Assembly: GCF_014205215.1 (NCBI RefSeq)
Contig: NZ_JACHNC010000001.1
Span: 1,493,001 to 1,557,000, forward strand
Direction of reading: 5' to 3'
Origin: Actinoplanes lobatus
Lineage (GTDB): Bacteria > Actinomycetota > Actinomycetes > Mycobacteriales > Micromonosporaceae
Length of the DNA stretch: 64,000 bases
Positions 15,002 through 23,187 of the stretch are shown piece by piece. Within the stretch, counting starts at the first letter, position 1. The number at the start of each line of letters is the position of its first letter. The position numbers were made by a program, and so were the translations under genes. The notes under the pieces were generated by a model, which ran no database searches, was not told the DNA's origin, and saw only the letters and a program-made list of their open reading frames with translations.

Positions 15002-15703
15002 ATGACCGAAATGCTGACCATGTTGGCGATACCGGCGTGGGCCTACCTGGCCTTGTTCGCGTTTCTCGCGGTCGACGCGCTGGTGCCGGTGGTACCCACC
15101 CAGGCCATCATGATCACATCCGGAGCGCTCACCGTCTACGGAGATCTCGATCTTGCCGCGGTGGTCGCGGTCGGCGCGGTCGGCATGTTCACCGGTGACC
15201 TCATCGCCTTCGTGCTGGGCCGGTCGACCGGCGCCCGCCTGAGCGCGCTGCGGGACAGGTTCGCGCCGCGCAACGAGGAGAGCGAGTCGAAGACCCGGCG
15301 CGCCGCCGCCCGGTTCACCCGTGGCCTGCGGCGGCCCGGCCCGCTCGTGGTGCTGCTCTGCCGGTTCGTCCCGGGCGGCCGGATGGCGTCCGGCTATCAC
15401 GCCGGCCGGTCCGGTTACCCGATCAAGTCCTTCATCGGGTACGACGTGGCCGCCGCGCTGAGCTGGGCCTGCTACGGCGGGCTGGTGGGGCATCTCGGGG
15501 GCACCGCGATCACCCAGTCCGCGTGGCGCCTGTTCGCCGTCGCCGCGACCGCCGCGCTCATCTTCGGCACGGCCGGCTGGATCCTGGCCCTGTTCGGCGG
15601 CCGCGATCAGGCGGCCGCCGAAGGACCGGCTACTGGATCTCGTGCTGCATCAACTGACGCGCCGCCTCGGCGATCGAACCGGAGAGCGACGGATAGATCG
15701 TGA
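15002..15703 (+). CDS. DedA-family membrane protein (VTT domain)
   Basis: This 233-aa integral membrane protein has the DedA/VTT pattern: N-terminal helix, a re-entrant segment rich in Gly/Pro (VVPTQAIMITSGAL), FTGDLIAFVLGRSTG, the conserved cytoplasmic CRFVPGGRMASGYHAG with essential Arg residues, and further helices. DedA proteins are half-transporter-like lipid carriers (undecaprenyl-phosphate or phospholipid flipping in some members). ATG 15002 is preferred over GTG 14990 because GAGGTGG is well spaced for it. The hydrophilic tail overlaps the convergent lpdA gene by 74 bases. It is the first chromosomal gene to the right of the AICE. Confidence 0.85.
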   Translation: MTEMLTMLAIPAWAYLALFAFLAVDALVPVVPTQAIMITSGALTVYGDLDLAAVVAVGAVGMFTGDLIAFVLGRSTGARLSALRDRFAPRNEESESKTRRAAARFTRGLRRPGPLVVLLCRFVPGGRMASGYHAGRSGYPIKSFIGYDVAAALSWACYGGLVGHLGGTAITQSAWRLFAVAATAALIFGTAGWILALFGGRDQAAAEGPATGSRAASTDAPPRRSNRRATDRS

Positions 15704-17030
15704 TGGTGTGGGCCAGCTGATCCACGGTCAGGTTGTTCTCGATCGCCATGGTGATCGGCAGGATCAGCTCGCTGGCCTTGGGTGACACCACGACGCCGCC
15801 GACGATCTGGCCGGTGGCCGGGCGGCAGAACAGTTTGACGAACCCGTCCTGGAGGCCGGCCATCTTGGCGCGGGCGTTGCCGGTGAGCGGCAGCATCACC
15901 TGGCGGGCCGGGAAGCGGCCGGAGTCCACCTCGTTCTGGGAGACGCCGACGGTGGCCAACTCGGGGTCGGTGAAGACGTTCGCCGAGACGGTCCGCAGAC
16001 GCAGCGGGGCGACCGCCTCGCCCATGGCGTGCCAGATCGCGATCCGGCCCTGCATGGCGGCGACGCTGGCCAGCGGCAGCACGCCGGTGCAGTCACCGGC
16101 CGCGTAGATGCCCGGCACGTTGGTCCGGGAGACCCGGTCCACGGTCACGTAGCCGCCGTCGGAGACGTCCACGCCGTACTCCCGCAGGCCCAGCTCGGAC
16201 GTGTTGGGGACGGCGCCGACCGCCATCAGGGCGTGCGACGCCTCGACGGTGCGCCCGTCGGAGAGGGTGACCAGGACCCCGTCGCCGGTGTTGACCACCG
16301 AGTCGCCACGGGACTGGCTGAGGATCGTCATGCCCCGCTCCCGGAACACCCGCTCGATCGCCATGGCGGCGTCCGCGTCCTCGTGCGGCATGACCCGTTC
16401 GCGGCTGGAGATGAGCGTCACCTTCACACCCATCGCCAGGTACGCGCTGGCGAACTCGGCGCCGGTCACACCGGAGCCGATCACGACCAGGTGGCTGGGC
16501 AGCTCCTCGAGGTCCCACACCTGCCGCCAGTCGAGGATGCGCTGCCCGTCCGGGCGGGCCGAGGACAGCACCCGCGGGGTGGCGCCGGTGGCCAGCAGCA
16601 CGGTGGTGGCCTCCACCGCGTACGTCTCCCCGCCCTCCGGGGTGATCAGCACCTGGTGGGTGTGCCCGAGCCGGTCCTCACCGAGGCGGGCGCGACCCCG
16701 GACGACGTCCACCCCGGCCTTGATCAGCTTGGTCTGGATGTCACCGGATTGGGCGAGGGCGAGCTTCTTGACCCGCTCGTTGACCGCCTTCGCGTCGACG
16801 GTGACCCCGGACAGGCCGGACGACCGGATCCCGAAGCGCTCCTCGTAGCGGAGCCCGGTCACCACCTCCGAGCTGGCGATGAACGTCTTGGACGGCACAC
16901 AGTCGGTCAGCACACAGGCTCCACCGGGCCCTTCGGCTTCGACGAGAGTGACGTCAGCCCCGAGCTGCGCCGCGACCAGAGCCGCCTCGTACCCTCCCGG
17001 TCCCCCACCGATGATCACGATCCGACTCAC
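15630..17030 (-). CDS. lpdA: NAD(P)H:quinone dehydrogenase, LpdA-like flavoprotein
   Basis: This 466-aa pyridine nucleotide-disulfide oxidoreductase-fold protein has an N-terminal FAD GxGxxG (VIIGGGPGGYEAAL), a NAD(P) Rossmann motif (VVIGSGVTGAEFAS), the AGDCTG FAD loop and a C-terminal dimerisation domain. CVLTDC keeps the CX4C spacing, but the C-terminal catalytic His-Glu dyad of disulfide reductases is replaced (TITIYPSLSGSIAEA). It therefore fits the LpdA (Rv3303c-like) quinone reductases rather than dihydrolipoamide dehydrogenase. Start GTG 17030 follows TTTGGAGG at 9 bases. It is cytosolic and likely acts in redox or oxidative-stress defence. Confidence 0.85.
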   Translation of the reverse strand: MSRIVIIGGGPGGYEAALVAAQLGADVTLVEAEGPGGACVLTDCVPSKTFIASSEVVTGLRYEERFGIRSSGLSGVTVDAKAVNERVKKLALAQSGDIQTKLIKAGVDVVRGRARLGEDRLGHTHQVLITPEGGETYAVEATTVLLATGATPRVLSSARPDGQRILDWRQVWDLEELPSHLVVIGSGVTGAEFASAYLAMGVKVTLISSRERVMPHEDADAAMAIERVFRERGMTILSQSRGDSVVNTGDGVLVTLSDGRTVEASHALMAVGAVPNTSELGLREYGVDVSDGGYVTVDRVSRTNVPGIYAAGDCTGVLPLASVAAMQGRIAIWHAMGEAVAPLRLRTVSANVFTDPELATVGVSQNEVDSGRFPARQVMLPLTGNARAKMAGLQDGFVKLFCRPATGQIVGGVVVSPKASELILPITMAIENNLTVDQLAHTITIYPSLSGSIAEAARQLMQHEIQ

Positions 17031-17129
17031 GACTAAAGACCTCCAAAAGCGGCATCCAACACCGAACAGTTGTGCCGACACGCACTCCTCATATTCTCAC
17101 CACCGCCCGCGAGGACTATCGTCGTCGCC

Positions 17130-17591
17130 GTGCGTCACTACGCCGCGTATGGCTCGAACCTGGATCCCGCCCGCATGCGGGCCTACTGTCCGCACTCGCC
17201 GATGGTCGGCGTGGGGTGGATCGAAGGCTGGCGCCTCACCTTCGCTGGTGAGGGAGAAATCGGCTGGGAGGGGGCGGTGGCGACGATAGTCGAGTCGCCC
17301 GGCGACCGGGTCTTCGTCTCCCTGTACGACGTCCACGCGTGGGACGCGTCACAGCTCGACGAGATCGAGGGCGTCACCGCCGGGGCGTACCAGAAGGTCA
17401 CCCTGCGTGTATCGACACTTGACGGTGAGGACTCTGCCTGGGTGTACGTCTTCGCCGGGTACGAGGGTGGTCTGCCGACCGCCTGGTACCTGTCGGAGAT
17501 CGCCAACGCGGCGGAGAAGGCCGGGGCGCCCAACGACTATGTCGCCGATCTGCGCGGCCGACCCACCGGAACGGCTTCTCCGGAGATCTAG
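17130..17591 (+). CDS. Gamma-glutamylcyclotransferase-like protein
   Basis: This 153-aa protein of the AIG2/GGCT fold has the substrate loop YAAYGSNLDPARM near the N-terminus, a central acidic segment (LDEIEGV) that normally supplies the catalytic Glu, and VYVFAGYEGGLPTAWYLSEI near the end. Members cleave gamma-glutamyl amines to 5-oxoproline. Start GTG 17130 has no Shine-Dalgarno and is taken because the homology begins there; a leaderless mRNA is likely. It is divergent from lpdA. Confidence 0.8.
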   Translation: MRHYAAYGSNLDPARMRAYCPHSPMVGVGWIEGWRLTFAGEGEIGWEGAVATIVESPGDRVFVSLYDVHAWDASQLDEIEGVTAGAYQKVTLRVSTLDGEDSAWVYVFAGYEGGLPTAWYLSEIANAAEKAGAPNDYVADLRGRPTGTASPEI

Positions 17592-17698
17592 GCGGCTGGT
17601 GGGCGAGACCGTTCTCGCCTACCGCCCAATCGACGGTTGTACTACTGTTCGCACTTCCGTCACTCTTCCGCCGTCTCGCAGAAGCTGATCTCACACAT

Positions 17699-18900
17699 AT
17701 GCTCATGAAAGGCCTCAGGGCCGACCCCACGGCCCCGCTGCCGAAGCGCTTGGACTCCCTGACCAGCCTGCGGTTCTTCGCGGCTTTCGCGGTGTTCACC
17801 CACCACTTCACCGGACTGGGTGGCAAGACCGGTTTCGGTCGGTCCGAGGCGATCTTCCCGTTTTCGGGTATCGGCGCGCACGGCGTCACGTTCTTCTTCG
17901 TGCTCTCCGGCTTCCTCATGATGTGGGTCTTCAAGCCGCGGGAGAGCCCCGGGTGTTCTACTGGCGGCGGGTCGGCCGGATCTGGCCGGTGCACCTGGTG
18001 GCGCTGCCCCTGGGCATCTACGCGTTCTACGTCGCGGCGAAGGTGGACATCGACTGGCCCGGCCTGATCTCGTCGGTGTTCCTGGTGCAGACCTGGTTCC
18101 CGGACGTCACGCCCACCCTGCCGGGCAACCCGGTCACCTGGACGCTCAGCGTCGAGCTGCTCTTCTACGCGCTCTTCCCGCTGGTCGCGCCGTTCGCGGA
18201 CCGGATGCGGACCCGCTGGCTGATGGTCGCCACGGCGGTCGGCCTGTTCGGCATGTACCTGGTCAACTGGGTCGCCGACGCGACCCTCGACCCCACCATG
18301 GCCCGCTGGGTGATGCGCCACCCGCTGGTGTACCTGCCGGAGTTCCTGCTCGGCATGACCATGGCGCTGGCGCTGCGGCGCGGCTGGCGGCTGCCGCTGC
18401 ACCCGGTCGTCCCGCTGGCCGGCCTGTTCGGCTGGACCTACCTCTACTACCAGGAGCGGTGGCCGTTCTCCGACGTCGTCGAACACCAGATGGAGTTCGC
18501 CATGCGCCCGATGGTGGGCGTCCTGTCGGCCCTGATCATCCTGGCGTTCCTCCAGCGTGAGGCGCGCGGGCACCGGGGCATCCTGAACAACCGGCTGCTC
18601 GTCTCGCTGGGGCTCTGGTCCTACAGCTTCTACCTGGTCCACCACGCGATCAGCCGGCTGGCGACCTACGAGTTCGGCCGGATGCCGGACAACAACGCGG
18701 TGCTGTTCACCCTGATCGGGATGGCCGTGGTCATCAACGTGATCTGCTGGGCGCTCTTCACCTACGTCGAGGAGCCGGCCGAGAAGTGGTGGCGTAAGCA
18801 CACCCCGAAGCGGTGGCTGGACCGCGGTGGGGAGACCGGCGGCAGCGCGCTGCCGCCGGCGCCCCGGCGAGAGGCCGAAACGGCCCCCGCCCCGGTCTAG
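17699..18900 (+). pseudogene. Acyltransferase (family 3) with a single frameshift
   Basis: Two frames together encode one membrane acyltransferase. Residues 1 to about 83 come from frame 17699 (SLTSLRFFAAFAVFTHHFTG, with the catalytic His pair, and TFFFVLSGFLMMWVF). The rest is in the frame open from 17923 to 18900 (FYWRRVGRIWPVHLV, VTWTLSVELLFYALFPL and seven or more helices, ending TYVEEPAEKWWRK). The frame changes at the CCCCGGG tract 17947-17953; restoring one G would rejoin them. Such enzymes O-acylate cell-surface glycans or secondary metabolites. It is either a sequencing/assembly error in a GC homopolymer or a recent inactivation, because the downstream part is otherwise intact. It overlaps the convergent GNAT gene by a few bases. 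Confidence 0.8.
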
Positions 18901-19862
18901 CCGGCCGCCTTGATCTCGGTCCGGTACACATCGGCCCGGTAGAGCGGGGTCATGCCCACCTTGAAGTAGAGGCTCGCGGCGTCGGTCGGGTTCGCCAGAT
19001 CGACGCCGAGCCCGGCCTTCGGGCAGCCCTTGGCGGCATAGACGGCGAAGGCCCGCCGCAGCAGCGCCTCGCCCACCCCGCGCTTGCGGAAGCCCCGGAG
19101 GGTGGCCAGGTACTTCACGTAGCCCTCCTCGGTGTCACCGCTGCCGTCGGCCGACTGGAGCACCCCGGCGATCTCCCCGCCCACCTCGGCGACCAGCCAC
19201 TCGTCGAAGGAGACCGAGGACTCGGACTCGAACTGGGCGCGCCAGCCGTCGTACCCCATCGCGGGGTGATCGGAGTCCCGGAAGGCCTCCTCGATGACCG
19301 CGTGGAAGCGGCGCATCTCGGCGTCGTCGCCGGAGTCCACCGCGCGGATCGTGACGCCGGCCGGTGGCTCGGGCGCGACCGGGGAGTAGCCCTCCAGCGA
19401 CATCTGCATCCGGGCGAACTGTTTGAGGAACGTGAAACCGGCGTCGGTCAGCGCCGCGATCAGATGGTCCTCCCCCGGGATGGCCCCGGACCGGACCTCA
19501 TAGATCTCGTGGCCGAACTCCCGGCCCCGCTCGGCGATCCGCTCCATCAGCATGGCGAGCAGCGGCCGCAGCGCGGGCAGGCCGATCTCCGGCCAGAAGT
19601 AGACGTTGGCCATGTCCCGGGCCCGGCCGGTCCCGTTGTACGGATACGCCCAGGCGACGATCTTGCCGGACGGGTCGAGGGCCAGCCAGGAGTCCCGGTC
19701 CAGATCCGTGTTCGGCGCGATGAGCTCCTCACGGACCTCGTCGCTGGTGAAATCGGGCTCGCCCACCGCGGCGATGTCGCTGGCGTGCACCACCTCGAGA
19801 ATCGCCGGGATGTCGTCGAGGGTGGGCCGGCGGGTGGTCCAGCCGCTGGGCAATTCCGTCAT
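18897..19862 (-). CDS. Tandem GNAT N-acetyltransferase
   Basis: This 321-aa protein has two GNAT domains. The N-terminal one (about 1-150) is degenerate. The C-terminal one (about 165-320) has the acetyl-CoA loop RGFRKRGVGEALLRRAF and a final NPTDAASLYFKVGM motif. The double-GNAT layout resembles MshD-like and related actinobacterial enzymes, but the acceptor is not evident. ATG 19862 is chosen over the earlier in-frame start because homology begins at TELPSGWTTRRPTLDD. It converges on the frameshifted acyltransferase. Confidence 0.85.
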   Translation of the reverse strand: MTELPSGWTTRRPTLDDIPAILEVVHASDIAAVGEPDFTSDEVREELIAPNTDLDRDSWLALDPSGKIVAWAYPYNGTGRARDMANVYFWPEIGLPALRPLLAMLMERIAERGREFGHEIYEVRSGAIPGEDHLIAALTDAGFTFLKQFARMQMSLEGYSPVAPEPPAGVTIRAVDSGDDAEMRRFHAVIEEAFRDSDHPAMGYDGWRAQFESESSVSFDEWLVAEVGGEIAGVLQSADGSGDTEEGYVKYLATLRGFRKRGVGEALLRRAFAVYAAKGCPKAGLGVDLANPTDAASLYFKVGMTPLYRADVYRTEIKAAG

Positions 19863-19938
19863 GCGGGCATCCGACCACGCTCCCGGGGCCGCCGCCAAAC
19901 GAGTTTCCGCGCGGTCGGGCCCCGCCTACCATGGCCGC

Positions 19939-19998
19939 ATGCAGCCACGCCGTGAGTCGATGATGCGCCCCGCCCAGGGGCTCCTCGCCGTGCGCTGA
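19939..19998 (+). CDS. Possible 19-residue leader peptide with Met-Met
   Basis: ATG 19939 opens a 20-codon frame reading MQPRRESMMRPAQGLLAVR and a stop. TACCAT (19927-19932) sits where a -10 box would start a leaderless mRNA exactly at the ATG. Twelve bases after the stop a strong hairpin begins (20010), followed by the methionyl-tRNA synthetase gene at 20080. Consecutive Met codons in a leader before a MetRS suggest ribosome-mediated attenuation by charged tRNA-Met. The coding call rests on this context only. Confidence 0.45.
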   Translation: MQPRRESMMRPAQGLLAVR

Positions 19999-20009
19999 CC
20001 ACCTCACGA

Positions 20010-20057
20010 CCAGGCCCCGCGTCCGCCGGGCCTGGCTTCGCCGTCTCCCGCCCGGAC
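20010..20057 (+). promoter_or_regulatory. Candidate attenuator upstream of the MetRS gene
   Basis: CCAGGCCC (20010-20017) and GGGCCTGG (20028-20035) form an 8-bp perfect stem with a 10-base loop, without a clear T-tract. The segment GTCC..GGGC (20021-20031) can instead pair with GCCCGGAC (20050-20057) with a 3-base bulge, which would disrupt the first stem. Mutually exclusive stems after a short Met-rich leader are the expected design of an attenuator. The MetRS ribosome-binding site AGGAG follows. Confidence 0.45.
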
Positions 20058-20079
20058 CGGGCCACCACAGGAGACGATC

Positions 20080-21513
20080 ATGAACCTGCTGTACGTGACG
20101 ACCGCGATTCCGTACGTCAACGCCGCACCGCACCTGGGCCACGCGCTGGAGCTGGTGCAGGCCGACGTGCTGGCCCGGCACGCCCGCCGCCGGGGCCGGC
20201 CGGTGCGGTTCCTGACCGGCACCGACGACAACGCGCTCAAGAACGTCACCGCGGCCAAGGTCGCCGGGGTGGACGTGCGCGAGTTCGTCGACCGCAATGC
20301 GGCCCGTTTCGGGGCCCTTCGCGAGCCGCTGTCCCTGTCCTTCGACGATTTCATCCGTACCAGCGCCGACACCCGGCACCGGATCGGCGTCGAACGGCTG
20401 TGGCGGGAGTGCGCGGCGGCCGGGGACCTCTACCGGCGCCGCTACGAGGGCCTCTACTGTCCCGGCTGCGAACAGTTCTACGCCGAGCCGGAACTGCCCG
20501 ACGGGCTCTGCCCGGAACACCGGGTGCGGCCCGAGACGGTGGCCGAGGAGAACTGGTTCTTTCGCCTGTCCCGGTACACCGATCAACTGCTGGAGATCCT
20601 GGAGTCCGGACGGATCCGGATCGAGCCGGCCGCCCGGCGCAACGAGGTGCTGGCGTTCGTCCGGGCCGGGCTCACCGACTTCAGCGTCTCCCGCCCGGCC
20701 GCTCGTGCCGCGGGCTGGGGCATCCCGGTGCCCGGTGACCCCGGCCAGGTGGTCTACGTCTGGTGGGACGCGCTGGCCAACTACGTGACGGCGCTCGGCT
20801 ACGGCGACGACGACCCGGGCTACCGGCGGTGGTGGGACGGGCCGGGCGAGCGTACGCACGTGATCGGCAAGGGCATCGTGCGCTTCCACGCCGTCCACTG
20901 GCCGGCCCTGTTGCTCTCGGCCGGGCTGCCGCTGCCCACGACGGTGCTGGTGCACGACTATCTGACCGTGGACGGGGCGAAGATCGCCAAGAGCGCCGGC
21001 AACGCGGTCGACCCGGCCGGGCTCACCGACCGGTACGGCACGGACGCGGTCCGCTGGTGGCTGCTCCGCGACGTGGCCCGGCTCGGTGGGTCCGACTTCA
21101 CCACCGGGCGCCTGATCCACCACTCCGACACCGATCTGGCCAACGGCCTCGGCAACCTGGTCAGCCGCACGCTGACGCTGACCCGGGGCGAGATCGCCGC
21201 GAGCACGCCACCCGCCTGGTGCACGGACCTGCCGGAGCGGATCGACCGGGCCCTGTACGACTTCGACTTCCGGGCCGCCACCGGTGCGATCTGCTCGGTG
21301 GTCGACGAGGCGAACCGGCTGATCGAGACGGAACAACCGTGGAAGGGCGATGGGCAGGCGGTGCTGGCCACCCTGACCGGCGTCTGTCGGCTGGTGGCCA
21401 CGGAGTTGGAGCCGTTCCTGCCGGACGGCGCCCGGCGTCTCCGGGAGCAGTTGAGCCGGCCGGGCCGCCCGAAGCCGGTCTTCCCCCGGTTGGCTCAGCG
21501 GTCGCGGCGGTGA
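20080..21513 (+). CDS. metG: Methionyl-tRNA synthetase, short form
   Basis: This 477-aa class I synthetase has the HIGH-type motif HLGH (residues about 18-21, in AAPHLGHALEL), a zinc-knob-like region with CPGC and CPEH, the methionine pocket WWDALANYV, and a KMSKS-type loop that reads KIAKS (GAKIAKSAGN). The anticodon-binding domain begins with the DLANGLGNLVSRTL helix. It lacks the C-terminal tRNA-binding extension seen in many MetRSs. The altered KMSKS and divergent knob suggest a second MetRS, possibly drug-insensitive or specialised; a housekeeping copy is expected elsewhere. Start ATG 20080 has AGGAG at seven bases. A leader peptide and hairpin upstream suggest regulation by charged Met-tRNA. 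Confidence 0.88.
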   Translation: MNLLYVTTAIPYVNAAPHLGHALELVQADVLARHARRRGRPVRFLTGTDDNALKNVTAAKVAGVDVREFVDRNAARFGALREPLSLSFDDFIRTSADTRHRIGVERLWRECAAAGDLYRRRYEGLYCPGCEQFYAEPELPDGLCPEHRVRPETVAEENWFFRLSRYTDQLLEILESGRIRIEPAARRNEVLAFVRAGLTDFSVSRPAARAAGWGIPVPGDPGQVVYVWWDALANYVTALGYGDDDPGYRRWWDGPGERTHVIGKGIVRFHAVHWPALLLSAGLPLPTTVLVHDYLTVDGAKIAKSAGNAVDPAGLTDRYGTDAVRWWLLRDVARLGGSDFTTGRLIHHSDTDLANGLGNLVSRTLTLTRGEIAASTPPAWCTDLPERIDRALYDFDFRAATGAICSVVDEANRLIETEQPWKGDGQAVLATLTGVCRLVATELEPFLPDGARRLREQLSRPGRPKPVFPRLAQRSRR

Positions 21514-21520
21514 CCCCGGG

Positions 21521-22258
21521 TCAGCGGACGAGGCGGTGGCTCAGGGACTCCAGGAGGCCGGCGAACTCCAGCCGCTCGGCGCGGTCCAGGGCCGCGTACG
21601 CCTGCCCGGCCAGTGCGTCCGCCACCGCGTCGGCCCACAGGAGGCGGCGCAGCAGCGGACCGGCCGGCGGGTAGGGCGGCTGCCAGCCGAAGGCCACCGC
21701 ACCGGTCTCGCCCTCCGGCCCGGCGATGATCGCCTCCAGCGGGGTGAGGCCGGCCGCCCGGACCGCGATCACGTGGACGCCCTGCCGGTGTTCGTGCAGC
21801 AGGTGCAGCAGGACCGCGGCCTGCGCGCCGGGCTCGGAGTTCGGCACCGGCATGGCCTGCCACGCCGCGAAGAGCGGGAGCCCGGCCGGGTCGATCCGGT
21901 CCGCCACCCGGCGGGACAGGTCGAGCAGCCGGGTCAGGCGGGGGAAGCCGCCCAGGTGTTCGGCGCCCCAGTCGCAGAGCTCCACCAGGTGCCAGGTGGC
22001 GACCTCGGACGGGGCGTGCGTCTTCACCGTGGCCTCCCAGCCGTCGGTGACGGCCTCCGGCGCGATGAAGGCCAGTGCCGCGGCGACCGTCTCCGGTCGT
22101 ACGTCGCCGAGGGCGCCGGCCCGGGCCGAGACGTGGTACGCCCAGCCGGAGAGGCCGAGCAGCCGGGCGCGGCGCAGCGTACGCGGTGATTCGGCGAAGG
22201 CGCCGACGATGACGGCGAGTCCCGCGCGGGCGTTGGCGGCAGCCTGTTCCGGGGTCAC
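21521..22258 (-). CDS. SCO6745-family protein
   Basis: This 245-aa helical protein is of the actinobacterial SCO6745 type. The recognisable core is GLPLFAAWQAMPVP followed by LLHLLHEHRQGVHVIAV, a pattern of adjacent Glu-His-Arg and His residues, and an early LSGWAYHVSARAGALG. No enzyme activity is established for the family; some members carry helix-turn-helix annotations. It converges on the MetRS gene with only seven bases between stops. It is cytosolic, without membrane segments. Confidence 0.75.
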   Translation of the reverse strand: MTPEQAAANARAGLAVIVGAFAESPRTLRRARLLGLSGWAYHVSARAGALGDVRPETVAAALAFIAPEAVTDGWEATVKTHAPSEVATWHLVELCDWGAEHLGGFPRLTRLLDLSRRVADRIDPAGLPLFAAWQAMPVPNSEPGAQAAVLLHLLHEHRQGVHVIAVRAAGLTPLEAIIAGPEGETGAVAFGWQPPYPPAGPLLRRLLWADAVADALAGQAYAALDRAERLEFAGLLESLSHRLVR

Positions 22259-22304
22259 CTGCCCGATTCTGCTCCCCTCGACCGTCTAAAGAAAACGCTC
22301 CCCG

Positions 22305-23186
22305 CTATCGATGCAGGTCGTCCAGGGCCGCCTGTACGTCGCCGACCCGGCGGCGGGCCTCCGCGGCCTCCCGTTCCGCGGTCCGGCGGGCCGTCTTGCG
22401 CCGGGCCACGTCGGCCACCGCCTCGGTCCGCCGTCGCTCCAGTTCGGCCAGTTCGGCGTCGAGGTCCTCGACCAGGTGGCCGGCCTCCCGCTCGGCGTCC
22501 TCGGCACGTTCCAGCTGCCGGTCGGCGCGCCGTTCGGCGGCGGTGGCCGCGTTCAGCTCCCGCTCCAGGTCCCGGCGGCGGCGCTCGATCCCCTGCTCCC
22601 GCTCCCGGCGCCGGTGCTCGGCCTCCGAAAAGTCCGGCCCGACGGAAGGGACCGCCTCCGAAGAGTCCGGCGCGGGTGAATCGGTGACCAGCCGCAGCCG
22701 CGGCCGGGGCACCTCACCGAACCCGGAGTGGCTGACCGCCCGGATCAGCCGCCCGGTCCGCACCTGCTCGGCGATCTCCGGCTCGGCGAGCGCCGCCGTG
22801 AACGTCGCCTCCACGTCTCCGAGCGGCAGTTTCGCCGCCCCCGCGCCGGACCCGACGGCCAGCTTGCGGGCGGCCACGACCAGCGACGACACGAACTGCC
22901 GCCGCTGCGTCGACAGTTCCCGCAACTCCTCGCCCCGCAACTCCCGCTGTGCCGCCCGCAGCGCCGTGGAGAGCTCGACCAGTTCCTCGATGAGCTCCGG
23001 GCGCCGTAGCGCCACGAGGTTGACCACCCAGGCCGCCACGGTCGGTTTCTTGAGCGCGGCCAGCCGTTTCGCGGCCTCCCGGTCGCCCGCCTGCCGGGCC
23101 GCCGCGATCGCTTCGGCCCGGGCGGCGACGAACCCGTCCGGCGGCGCCTCGTACAGCCGCTGGATGACGTCGTCGGCGTGCAGCAC
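22305..23186 (-). CDS. Conserved coiled-coil protein
   Basis: This 293-aa protein has a globular helical N-terminal half (VIQRLYEAPPDGFVAARAEA; AALKKPTVAAWVVNLVAL, about 1-150), a short Pro/Ser linker, and a highly charged C-terminal coiled coil (about 185-290, rich in RRREREQ and AERRADRQLERAEDAERE runs). Similar proteins of unknown function are widespread in actinobacteria. GTG 23186 follows the stop of the metallo-beta-lactamase gene by one base, so the two form an operon. Confidence 0.75.
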   Translation of the reverse strand: MLHADDVIQRLYEAPPDGFVAARAEAIAAARQAGDREAAKRLAALKKPTVAAWVVNLVALRRPELIEELVELSTALRAAQRELRGEELRELSTQRRQFVSSLVVAARKLAVGSGAGAAKLPLGDVEATFTAALAEPEIAEQVRTGRLIRAVSHSGFGEVPRPRLRLVTDSPAPDSSEAVPSVGPDFSEAEHRRREREQGIERRRRDLERELNAATAAERRADRQLERAEDAEREAGHLVEDLDAELAELERRRTEAVADVARRKTARRTAEREAAEARRRVGDVQAALDDLHR

Positions 23187-23187
23187 G

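Noticed and set aside
17940-17960. Programmed ribosomal frameshift in the acyltransferase
   Set aside because: No slippery heptamer and no downstream pseudoknot-like structure are visible; a single-base deletion explains the break more simply.
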